DNA of 64,000 nt from NCBI GenBank assembly GCA_963695505.1, contig CAVOGX010000007.1, positions 107,992 through 171,991 of the forward strand, written 5' to 3'. Within the stretch, counting starts at the first letter, position 1; every line of letters starts with the position of its first letter. Of this stretch, positions 35,986 to 43,302 are shown one piece after another. The DNA comes from JACSRF01 sp963695505. Its GTDB lineage: Bacteria; Chloroflexota; Anaerolineae; Promineifilales; Promineifilaceae. The notes under the pieces are model-generated. The model saw only the letters and a list, made by a program, of their open reading frames with translations, was not told the origin of the DNA and made no database searches. The position numbers and the translations under genes were made by a program.

Positions 35986-38202
35986 TTAACGAACTTGTAA
36001 AGTCAATAATTCAACACGGTTGTTTTCCGCTGCTGTTCCATCGGCGAGGGTTGCAGGTAATCTCTGTCCTGTTTCCAAATCATACATACCGATTGCTACC
36101 AAATATTGACCTGGTGGTATTTCCTCGGGCAGCATGATTCTGCGTGTATCTTTAATTTCCTCACCGGTTTCCCAGATTGATGTCGGATACCGCCCATTCT
36201 GTGGGGGCCCGTCGGCTTGAGCTACAAGCTCACCATTTTCATCTAACAAATGAACAAAGATATTGTAATTCTGCCCGCCGGTATTCAGCGCTTCCCAGTA
36301 TAGAGCTATCTCAATTGGCTGGGCCGTTCCAATTGTTTGCAACGCATCAAATCCATAAAGCACTGCCTGCTGCCCAAAAATAGCCCGGGTTGGTTGCGAA
36401 GGTTGGTAACTTGCCGGAATTGAAGGCGCAATTTTTAGCTGCAAGACGGTCAGCATCGATCCCACTGGCAAATCATTAACCACAACCGGTAAGGGCTGCC
36501 CAGGTTCACCCCAAGGATGCAATGTCAACAGTAATGTAGCTTGACCTGGCACAGCCTCAATATTTGTAGGCGAAAGCGTATAAGCATCTCTGAACGGTTT
36601 TCCCGGCTGCCATACGGCCGTTGCGTAACGGCCGTCATAAGGAATCTCATCAGCCCGGGCTACAAGCTGACCCGAAGCATCCAACAAACTTAATGCAAAG
36701 CGATAATTCTGGTCTATGGTTTCCGTTGCCTGCCAGTACAAATCAACAGCCAGGGATTCACCTGGTTTGATAATCGGCGTCACCAGCTCATAGCCTAACA
36801 ATTCAATAGAGCTGCCAAATTCAACCCGCACCGGATTCGGTATCGCACCGGGATCGGCCAATGTTTTTGGGTGGGCATAAGCTGGTTGAATTGAAATGGC
36901 CGGCATTAAAGCTGCCCATATCCCCAGGATGGCGACAAGCATCTTAGGCAGCCAGCGGTGCTTTTGCCATAAAGTTACTAATCCTAACATTTGCAAAACC
37001 GTTAGGCTGGTAATAGCTGGAAACAGTAATCTACCTTGATTAGTTGCCTCTAATAACTGCATCCAACGCAGCAAAGATAAAAAAACGACCCCACTCCAAA
37101 TAATCAGCAAAAAAACAGCCGGTGTTTTGAGTCTGTTTTTTTGTCGGAAGCCGTACTTAACTAACCAAATGAACAAGCCAAGACCAGAAACGACCGTTAA
37201 AATTGTAACAAACCAATAAAATATGTTGGGAGCATATACACCATGTCCAAAAAGCCCCCAATAAGATTTCCGCAAGAAGGCAGCGTATTGAATAATTTCG
37301 ACCCAGCTTAGGGTTTTTTCTCGAATTAAAGGCGCAACTGTTTTCAACATCTCATCCCAAGCCAGCAGGTCACCATAATTCATAAAGTTGCGCCAAAACC
37401 ACCAACTACACACCATGAATGCCGTAACGGCCGTTACCGTCCCCCCCACCAAAAAAGGCCGCCAGGAACGGCGCTGCCAGGTCATAATGCTTAATCCAAC
37501 AAATATGACGCCGCCAAAAGCCAACCCGCTCAACTTCGCCAATGTCAGTAAACCATACAACAGGCCTAAAACGGCATAATGCCAAATTCCCTGCTTGGGT
37601 GATAAAATCAGCCAAACCAGATACCAGATTGCCAATCCACCCAAAGCCGCCGTCATAATATCGTTGGTGACAGCCGCGGAGATAAACAAAAATTGCGGAT
37701 TAAAGGCCAGTAATGCAGCCGCCAAGAAGGCCATCTTAGGCGCAACAAGTCGGGCTAAGCCATACGTGCTCAATATAGCCGTGCAACCAATCAAAGTAGA
37801 AACAAAACGAGCAACATGAACCGCCAGTGTCGCATTATTGTATGGGAACTTCTCCGCATCGGTGTGAAAAAACACATTGATGCTTGCCCCATCTAAATAG
37901 CTGGTATTAAACCTCGCCACTTCTTGCAGATCGGTCATATCAATATTGGTGACTACAATCGCTGTCAGCGCATAATATAAGGGTGGCTGCCAAATCTCAT
38001 GGCCGGCTACCCCCAAGTCTGAATTCAAGTTTGGGAGGCGGCGCTCTGTTACCAGCCAATGCACAAATCGAAAGTGATCATATTCGTCAGGGGCCTCAAA
38101 CAACGGCAGGGACACATTATAAAACGTCGCCACAATAACGAACCAAAGCAATAAAAGAAGTAAAGCCGAGCGCCGTTTCAAACCATTCCCCATACCCATC
38201 AT
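35986..38202 (-). CDS. DUF2142-like polytopic membrane protein (putative glycosyltransferase)
   Basis: A 738-residue membrane protein. The start FYNVSLPLFEAPDEYDHFRFVHWL with an acidic pair in the first loop, then EIWQPPLYYAL, matches DUF2142/GT-C-type proteins. About 11 membrane spans run to residue 470. The C-terminal 260 residues are two beta modules (IELLGYELV ... VDLYWQATE; AVLYGFDAL ... IALYWEALN ... YLVAIGMYDLETGQRLP). The same module ends the glycosyltransferase at 17.4-20.2 kb. It probably acts in surface polysaccharide or glycoprotein synthesis. The gene is more A+T-rich than its neighbours and sits between pheS and pheT. Confidence 0.8.
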   Translation of the reverse strand: MMGMGNGLKRRSALLLLLLWFVIVATFYNVSLPLFEAPDEYDHFRFVHWLVTERRLPNLNSDLGVAGHEIWQPPLYYALTAIVVTNIDMTDLQEVARFNTSYLDGASINVFFHTDAEKFPYNNATLAVHVARFVSTLIGCTAILSTYGLARLVAPKMAFLAAALLAFNPQFLFISAAVTNDIMTAALGGLAIWYLVWLILSPKQGIWHYAVLGLLYGLLTLAKLSGLAFGGVIFVGLSIMTWQRRSWRPFLVGGTVTAVTAFMVCSWWFWRNFMNYGDLLAWDEMLKTVAPLIREKTLSWVEIIQYAAFLRKSYWGLFGHGVYAPNIFYWFVTILTVVSGLGLFIWLVKYGFRQKNRLKTPAVFLLIIWSGVVFLSLLRWMQLLEATNQGRLLFPAITSLTVLQMLGLVTLWQKHRWLPKMLVAILGIWAALMPAISIQPAYAHPKTLADPGAIPNPVRVEFGSSIELLGYELVTPIIKPGESLAVDLYWQATETIDQNYRFALSLLDASGQLVARADEIPYDGRYATAVWQPGKPFRDAYTLSPTNIEAVPGQATLLLTLHPWGEPGQPLPVVVNDLPVGSMLTVLQLKIAPSIPASYQPSQPTRAIFGQQAVLYGFDALQTIGTAQPIEIALYWEALNTGGQNYNIFVHLLDENGELVAQADGPPQNGRYPTSIWETGEEIKDTRRIMLPEEIPPGQYLVAIGMYDLETGQRLPATLADGTAAENNRVELLTLQVR

Positions 38203-38244
38203 TACGTCTGTAAATGTTTAGAATGCGTGTCGGTTGACATTCGA

Positions 38245-39272
38245 CTAGAATTGCTCCAGGAACCGCAGGTCGTTGCCCCAGAAATAGCGAATGTCGTCGA
38301 TGCGGTATTTGAGCATAGCAATGCGTTCTGGCCCCATGCCAAAAGCAAAGCCGGAGTAAATATCCGGATCATAACCTCCATTGCGTAGAACGATGGGATG
38401 GACCATCCCGCAGCCCAAAATTTCTACCCAGCCGGTATACTTGCACACATTGCAGCCTTCACCGTTGCAAAGAATGCACTCCACATCCATCTCGGCGCTG
38501 GGTTCGGTGAAAGGGAAGTAGTTGGCACGGAAGCGCACCTGCCGGTTCTCGCCAAACATGCGCCGGGCGAAGTCGGTTAAGGTTCCCTTCAGGTCGGTCA
38601 TGGTAATATTTTTACCGACAGCCAGCCCCTCGACCTGGTGGAATTGTAGTTCAGCGCGGGCTGTCACCTGCTCGTAGCGGTAGCACATGCCGGGCAGGAT
38701 AACGCGAATGGGCTCAGGGAAGTATTCGCGCATGGCGTGAATCTGCCCAGGGCTGGTGTGGGTGCGCAAGATGACGCCGGGCGTGGTGGTGTGAAAGGTG
38801 TCCCACATATCGCGCGCCGGGTGGTCTTGGGGAATGTTGAGCAGTTCGAAGTTGTACTCGTCCGTTTCCACGTCCCGGCTGCGGTAAACCTGGAAGCCCA
38901 TGTCACCCCAAATACGGTAGATTTCGCGCAGGGTTTGGGTGGCGGGATGCAGGCGGCCTCGCCACTGTTTGCGCCCTGGCAGGGTCACGTCAATGGCCGA
39001 GGACGCTATTTGATTTTCCAGTTCGGCGGCCTTGATGGTGGCTAATCGTTTCTTGGTAGGCGGCTTCCAGCTCACTCTTTGACGGCATTGATGCGCTTGC
39101 CAAATAACGGCCGTTCCTCTGCGCTCAACTGCCCTACCTGCCGGGTCATGAGATACACTGAACCTTTGCGCCCCAGCGTGGCCTTGTACCAATCCGCCAA
39201 TTCGGCCATGGTCTCAGCCTGATCGAGTTGAGTCATAGACTCAGCGTGTAGTTGGTCTAATTGTGCAAGCAT
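38245..39272 (-). CDS. pheS: Phenylalanine-tRNA ligase alpha subunit, frameshifted near the N-terminus
   Basis: Catalytic subunit of phenylalanyl-tRNA synthetase, class II. The N-terminal coiled-coil (MLAQLDQLHAESMTQLDQAE ...) is in one frame and the catalytic domain in another. Two changes at about 39076 and 39053 join them. Motifs FHQVEGL (motif 2 region) and GFAFGMGPERIAML (motif 3) are intact, and a C-x2-C / C-x2-C zinc-like cluster (CILCNGEGCNVC) lies between. The ATG at 39272 is the natural start. A leader peptide and attenuator precede it, so expression is likely set by Phe-tRNA charging. Confidence 0.92.
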
Positions 39273-39364
39273 GTCTCCACTTCCTGATGATGGTTTGTGG
39301 CACTTTTCGGGTATCTGCCAACAAGCCCGTAGCATATCATACCCCTGAAGCAGTGCCAAAATAA

Positions 39365-39392
39365 AAAAGGACGCGGGTTTTCGCCGCGTCCT
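39365..39392 (-). terminator. Attenuator terminator upstream of pheS
   Basis: On the minus strand GGACGCGG pairs with CCGCGTCC across a short loop and is followed by TTTTTT. It lies between the Phe-rich leader peptide and pheS. The leader sequence CCGCGCC (39457-39463) could pair with GG(A)CGCGG and open the terminator. Confidence 0.8.
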
Positions 39393-39423
39393 GCCAGATT
39401 CGTTCCTTTGCTTCAGTTCTTAC

Positions 39424-39513
39424 TCAGCGCACAGAACAAACCTCCCTCGCAAACACGGCGCGGGTCTTGTGCATAAAAAAGAATCCAAAGCGGAAAACTT
39501 GTTTCGTTTTCAT
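39424..39513 (-). CDS. Phenylalanine-rich leader peptide of the pheS-pheT attenuator
   Basis: A 29-codon frame starting at an ATG at 39513 reads MKTKQVFRFGFFFMHKTR and continues to a TGA at 39424. Five of seven residues in VFRFGFFF-type run are Phe, as in the E. coli pheM leader (FRFFF). Ribosome stalling at these codons when Phe-tRNA is uncharged would let the region just downstream pair with the terminator's 5' arm, allowing pheS transcription. The ATG lies only about four bases from the predicted transcription start, so the peptide would be leaderless. A longer reading from an ATG at 39525 also exists. Confidence 0.75.
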   Translation of the reverse strand: MKTKQVFRFGFFFMHKTRAVFAREVCSVR

Positions 39514-39523
39514 AAGTAGGCGC

Positions 39524-39552
39524 ATCTTAACACTAGCCGGAGGGGTTGTCAA
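39524..39552 (-). promoter_or_regulatory. Promoter of the pheS leader
   Basis: TTGACA (39552-39547), 17-base spacer, TAAGAT (39529-39524). It lies across the 3' end of the nudix gene. The transcript would start at about 39517. Confidence 0.7.
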
Positions 39553-40003
39553 GGAGGCGCTGGACAGCGCGAATAGCTTCGTAGCCAAACTGCAGCTCCT
39601 TGCGCGAGAGGTCGGCTAAGGGAAGCCAGCGCCCTTCAACGGCCGATTCGTCCACCTCGCCCAAAGAAACGGCCGTGATGAGTGGGCGGCTGAGTGCATA
39701 ATAGAAAGCCGTAAGGCGCCATGCCTCCCCATTCCCCGCGAGTTGGTAGCGCTCTTCTACAAACAATAAGCTGCCCACCTGCGGCGTCATGCCCGTTGCG
39801 CGGCGAAAATGATACTGCACAGTGCGCTTAGGCGTTTCATGGGGCTGCAGCACACCGCCGGGCAGCGCCCAATAAGGTTCGCCAGGCACACGAGCTAAAA
39901 AAACCTGGTGATACTCATCAATTAAAATGCCATAGGCAGCGGGGCGAAAGGTAGCTTTTTCCACGGACACAAGCCGTCCGTGAGCGTCAAAGCAGGGGAT
40001 CAT
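39533..40003 (-). CDS. Nudix-fold protein with degenerate Nudix box
   Basis: A 156-residue Nudix-domain protein. Beta strands (AYGILIDEYHQVFLARV) lead to ALPGGVLQPHE, but the catalytic helix reads TVQYHFRRATGM where a normal box has REVxEETG. The glutamates that bind the metal are missing, so hydrolase activity is doubtful; a regulatory or binding role is possible. The start overlaps the nusB stop by four bases (ATGA). Its 3' end houses the pheS promoter. Confidence 0.8.
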   Translation of the reverse strand: MIPCFDAHGRLVSVEKATFRPAAYGILIDEYHQVFLARVPGEPYWALPGGVLQPHETPKRTVQYHFRRATGMTPQVGSLLFVEERYQLAGNGEAWRLTAFYYALSRPLITAVSLGEVDESAVEGRWLPLADLSRKELQFGYEAIRAVQRLLDNPSG

Positions 40004-40443
40004 TCGAGGGCAGGCACGGCAAACATCTCTTCGCGAAGGCTTTCCACTTGTTCAGCAAGCGTGCCTAACACGCCATTGATAAATCGGGGGGCGCTGTCTG
40101 CACCATAAATTTTGGCCAGTTCAACAGCTTCATTAATCGCCACTTTGACCGGCGTTTCTTCTGAAACCAGGAATTCATAAATGGCAATCCGCAAGATATT
40201 GCGATCAATGACAGCCATCTGGTCCAACGGCCACTCCGGGGCAAAACGAGCAATAAGCGCGTCCATTGTCGACTGGTACTCAATGACGCCCTGAATCAGA
40301 CTAGAAGCAAATTCCACGCCAGAGCTGGCCATTGGCGCCTCCAACAGGCGATGCTGAAACGCTTCGCCAGGGGAGTGGCCAACGATGTCATACTCATACA
40401 AAGCTTCTAACGTTACGCGCCGGGCACGTCTTCTCGTTTTCAT
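40000..40443 (-). CDS. nusB: Transcription antitermination factor NusB
   Basis: A 147-residue all-helical RNA-binding protein that with NusE binds boxA and helps rRNA antitermination. The start KTRRRARRVTLEALYEYD and the core DRNILRIAIYEFLV ... PVKVAINEAVELAKIYG ... FINGVLG are diagnostic. It sits between an Asp23 gene and the nudix gene, an arrangement close to that of Firmicutes, where asp23 (yqhY) precedes nusB. Confidence 0.95.
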   Translation of the reverse strand: MKTRRRARRVTLEALYEYDIVGHSPGEAFQHRLLEAPMASSGVEFASSLIQGVIEYQSTMDALIARFAPEWPLDQMAVIDRNILRIAIYEFLVSEETPVKVAINEAVELAKIYGADSAPRFINGVLGTLAEQVESLREEMFAVPALE

Positions 40444-40477
40444 AGCCGTTAAACCTGGTCTGTTAGCATTCGGTCAA

Positions 40478-40837
40478 TCACTCTTGAGCGTACACGACAT
40501 TTTCTACGTGTACATTCACAGCGCTCACGGGAATGCCTACCATGGTGTCAATGGCCTCGACAACGGCGGCTTGCAAGGCTCTGCTTGTTTCCATGATGTT
40601 TACGTTCGGCTCCATTATAACGTATATATCAAATTTCACCTGTTCGTCGACCAGATTGAGCAAAATACCGTCGTGTTGGATGCTGCGCCGGAACAAGCGG
40701 GCCACATCTGGCGGCACGGGAGCCATCTGGCGCACACCTTCCATGCGCGTGGTAGCAAAGTGGGCGATGGTAGTCAGGACTTCCGGCGCAACTTCAATGC
40801 GGCCCAGGCTGGTGGTTTTCTGCTGTTCTTCGCTCAT
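40478..40837 (-). CDS. Asp23/Gls24 family envelope-stress protein
   Basis: A 119-residue Asp23-family protein: GRIEVAPEVLTTIAHFAT at the start, the central VKFDIYVIMEPNVNIMETSRALQ and the end VSAVNVHVENVVY. Family members are small cytoplasmic or membrane-associated proteins linked to the cell envelope in Gram-positives. It lies 34 bases before nusB. A paralogue stands at 48.5 kb beside fakA. Confidence 0.9.
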   Translation of the reverse strand: MSEEQQKTTSLGRIEVAPEVLTTIAHFATTRMEGVRQMAPVPPDVARLFRRSIQHDGILLNLVDEQVKFDIYVIMEPNVNIMETSRALQAAVVEAIDTMVGIPVSAVNVHVENVVYAQE

Positions 40838-40876
40838 GTTTTGTGTCCTGTTTCTTGGCTTTAACTGCCAACTATT

Positions 40877-41626
40877 TTACGAAATGCCAATGCCCCCATC
40901 TACGCGAATCACCTCGCCTGTAATGAAGGCGGCTTTGTCTGATGCTAGAAATGTAACCAGATGTGCCACTTCTGGCAACTCGCCCAATCGGCCCAGGGGA
41001 GTGTGCTCAATGGCTTTTTGGACCATTTCCTCGGTGAGTACGGCCGTTAACGCCGTGGGAAAGAACCCGGGCGCTACCGCATTTACTGTTATTTGCCGTC
41101 CACCCACTTCCTTGGCCAGGGATTTTGTGAAGCCAATGATACCCGCCTTGGATGCGGCATAGTTGGCCTGACCGGCCTGGCCAACCAGCCCTACCACAGA
41201 GCTGATGTTAATGATGCGCCCGCCTTGTTTACGGCGCATCATGGGCCGCACGGCCGCTTTGCAGCAGTTAAAAACGCTTTTCAGGTTAGTGGCCATGACC
41301 GTGTCCCAATCATCCTCTTTCATCATGGGCAGCAGCATGTCGCGGGTGGTGCCCGCGTTATTAACCAGAATGTCGATTTGGCCATAGGTTTTCACTGTTG
41401 TATCTATCAACGCTTTGGCTGCCGCAAAATCACTGACGTCTGCCTGTACGGCCGTTGCCTCACCACCGTGCGCGCGAATAGTTTGTACCACCTCTTCTGC
41501 CGCTGTCGCGCTGGCATGATAGTTCACCACAACTTTGGCGCCGTTAGCCGCTAAATCTTCGGCAATTGCCCGGCCAATTCCTCGTGACGCCCCGGTTACC
41601 ACCGCCACCTTCTCTGCTAACAACAA
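40877..41626 (-). CDS. fabG: 3-oxoacyl-ACP reductase FabG
   Basis: Reduces 3-oxoacyl-ACP with NADPH in fatty-acid elongation. The 249-residue SDR has the nucleotide loop TGASRGIG, the NNAG strand and the catalytic set S-Y-K (ISSVVGLVGQAGQANYAASK). The C-terminal end GEVIRVDGGI is typical. The start is a TTG at 41626 with AGGAGG seven bases upstream. It lies with asp23 and nusB on the same strand, in a region whose gene content follows the Bacillus fab/recG cluster. Confidence 0.93.
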   Translation of the reverse strand: MLLAEKVAVVTGASRGIGRAIAEDLAANGAKVVVNYHASATAAEEVVQTIRAHGGEATAVQADVSDFAAAKALIDTTVKTYGQIDILVNNAGTTRDMLLPMMKEDDWDTVMATNLKSVFNCCKAAVRPMMRRKQGGRIINISSVVGLVGQAGQANYAASKAGIIGFTKSLAKEVGGRQITVNAVAPGFFPTALTAVLTEEMVQKAIEHTPLGRLGELPEVAHLVTFLASDKAAFITGEVIRVDGGIGIS

Positions 41627-41783
41627 TGCCCTGCCTCCTGCACCACCTCAACAAAAACAGCACATTTCGCCGGAAAACGGCCGTTTCTGCCAATTCCGAA
41701 TCCATGTGCTGTACCCCTACGGGGAAAACTCAAAAATCTCACTTTTAAAGCCTGCAGAAGGGGTTTGCCCTTCACTCAAGAAC

Positions 41784-41811
41784 AAAAAAGGCCGTCAAAA
41801 CCCGGCCTTTC
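41784..41811 (-). terminator. Terminator of rpmF
   Basis: On the minus strand AAGGCCG pairs with CGGCCTT around a GGTTTTGA loop and a TTTTTTG tail follows, 29 bases past the rpmF stop. Confidence 0.8.
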
Positions 41812-41839
41812 AGCCGCCAAAGCGGCCACAAACATGTGA

Positions 41840-42025
41840 TTACTCAGCCAGAGGTGGCAAAATCTGACGCCCCCGGTAAGTTCCACACTCCAAGCACATG
41901 CGATGCGCCCGCTTCATCTCCCCGCAATTTGGACAAGGAACCAGGTGATACGGCCGTAAAGCATCATGCGTGCGCCGTTTATCGCGGCGAGACTTTGAAA
42001 TTCTACGTTTTGGAACAGCACCCAT
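41840..42025 (-). CDS. rpmF: 50S ribosomal protein L32
   Basis: A 61-residue protein with the L32 start GAVPKRRISKSRRDKRRTHD and a zinc ribbon, CPNC and CLEC. Normal length. It has its own promoter at 42109-42136 and a terminator, so it is expressed apart from its neighbours. Confidence 0.95.
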   Translation of the reverse strand: MGAVPKRRISKSRRDKRRTHDALRPYHLVPCPNCGEMKRAHRMCLECGTYRGRQILPPLAE

Positions 42026-42108
42026 CTTAAAAACCTCTTCTAAACAATTTCAGGAAAACACCTATTACTTTCACACAAAACAAAACGGCGCAAAGGCCGC
42101 GACCAACA

Positions 42109-42136
42109 ATTATAGCCGCCCACCCCTGTCTGTCAA
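42109..42136 (-). promoter_or_regulatory. Consensus promoter of rpmF
   Basis: Perfect TTGACA (42136-42131) and TATAAT (42114-42109) with a 16-base spacer, giving a leader of about 75 bases before rpmF. It abuts the stop of the upstream gene. Confidence 0.85.
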
Positions 42137-42137
42137 A

Positions 42138-42611
42138 TCATTCTGCAGCAGGCGATTCAACCAACGGTATGTCCCCCTGCACCTTACGTAAACCATTGCG
42201 TACGACAGCAAGAGAGCGCAGTAATTCCTCTTCCAGCGCTGACAGCTCTGTAACCACGTAGGCGTCAGCGTCCTGCCGCAGCGCTTCCGCATCGCGGCGC
42301 GCCCTCTCCAGGATATTGTCTGCCCGCTGCTGCGCTGAGGACATTATCGCATCCCGCTTCACCAGTTCGCCAGCTTCCTGCTTGGCCAACTCCCGAATGC
42401 GCGCCGCCTCTTCCTTTGCCTGGGCCAAAATACGATCTTTTTCAGCCTCAATGCGGTTAGCCCGCTTAACCTCTTCCGGCACAGCAACCCGCATCTGGTC
42501 CACAATATTATAAATGCGATCCTCATTCACAAACAGGTAAGCACTAAATGGCAATCTCGAACTGTCGTTTAGCACCTGCTCCAAGCGATCAACCAGATGT
42601 TGGATATCCAT
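42138..42611 (-). CDS. Coiled-coil protein of unknown function
   Basis: A 157-residue soluble protein. The first 60 residues (MDIQHLVDRLEQVLND ... YNIVDQMRVAVPEEVKRANR) precede a long charged coiled coil (ILAQAKEEAARIRELAKQEA ... NILERARRDAEALRQDA) that resembles V-ATPase subunit H or DivIVA-like proteins only in composition. No membrane span. It lies between coaD and rpmF, where Bacillus has the unrelated YlbN; a role in envelope or division is only a guess. Confidence 0.7.
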   Translation of the reverse strand: MDIQHLVDRLEQVLNDSSRLPFSAYLFVNEDRIYNIVDQMRVAVPEEVKRANRIEAEKDRILAQAKEEAARIRELAKQEAGELVKRDAIMSSAQQRADNILERARRDAEALRQDADAYVVTELSALEEELLRSLAVVRNGLRKVQGDIPLVESPAAE

Positions 42612-42709
42612 GGTCTTTACCTTTAAATGCTAATTGTGAGGATGATGCGTATTCGTCAACGCACCAATCCAAAGCCGGGCATATGCCCGTTATTATAATG
42701 TCATCCTGA

Positions 42710-43243
42710 TCAGTCACGCAACGGCACGGGCCGGTTTAACTCATCAGAATCATATCCATTGAACCGTTCGTACAATGCTTTTGCGACATTTGGCGGCACC
42801 ATACTGCTCACATCCCCGCCCAGTGAGGCGATTTCCCGCACTGTTGACCCACTGAGAAACGTATGGGTCTCATCCGTGATGAAGTTAATCGTTTCAATAT
42901 CCGGGTTTAACCGCTTGTTTGCCAGGGCAATCCGGAATTCAAACTCAAAGTCTGAAAAGACGCGCAGCCCACGCACAATGACTTTTGCCCCAATGTCGCG
43001 GGCAAAGTTAACAGTCATGTCGCTGTATTTAACCACAGTGATGTTGGCGGTGCCGTTTAGCGCTTCCTGAATCATTTGAATGCGCTCTTCTACCGGGAAA
43101 ATGATCGACTTGGTGGGGCGGCTGTGATCGTAAACCCCAACCACCAGCTCATCAAAAATTGCGGCCGCACGCCGCATCAAATTTAAGTGGCCATAATGGA
43201 CTGGGTCAAAGGTGCCTGGGTATAACGCTTTTCGTTTCTGCAA
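42710..43243 (-). CDS. coaD: Phosphopantetheine adenylyltransferase
   Basis: Penultimate step of coenzyme A synthesis: 4'-phosphopantetheine plus ATP to dephospho-CoA. The 177-residue protein has YPGTFDPVHYGHLNL (the T/H-x-G-H nucleotidyl-transfer motif), DYGAKVIVRGLR-like IGAKVIVRGLRVFSD and the closing FLSGSTVREIASLGGDVSSMVP. The start is TTG at 43243 with AGGAG seven bases upstream. Length is 10-15 residues above the usual, in the C-terminal tail. Confidence 0.95.
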   Translation of the reverse strand: MQKRKALYPGTFDPVHYGHLNLMRRAAAIFDELVVGVYDHSRPTKSIIFPVEERIQMIQEALNGTANITVVKYSDMTVNFARDIGAKVIVRGLRVFSDFEFEFRIALANKRLNPDIETINFITDETHTFLSGSTVREIASLGGDVSSMVPPNVAKALYERFNGYDSDELNRPVPLRD

Positions 43244-43302
43244 AATTACTCTCCTTATAGAAGGGTAATGGCATTTCTGTTATCTTGCCATTAAATTCAA
43301 GT

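Noticed and set aside
39360..39530. T-box riboswitch upstream of pheS
   Set aside because: AGTA and TGGCAGGACGCGG looked like T-box fragments, but no full T-box sequence or specifier loop was found, and the Phe-rich leader peptide explains the terminator better.
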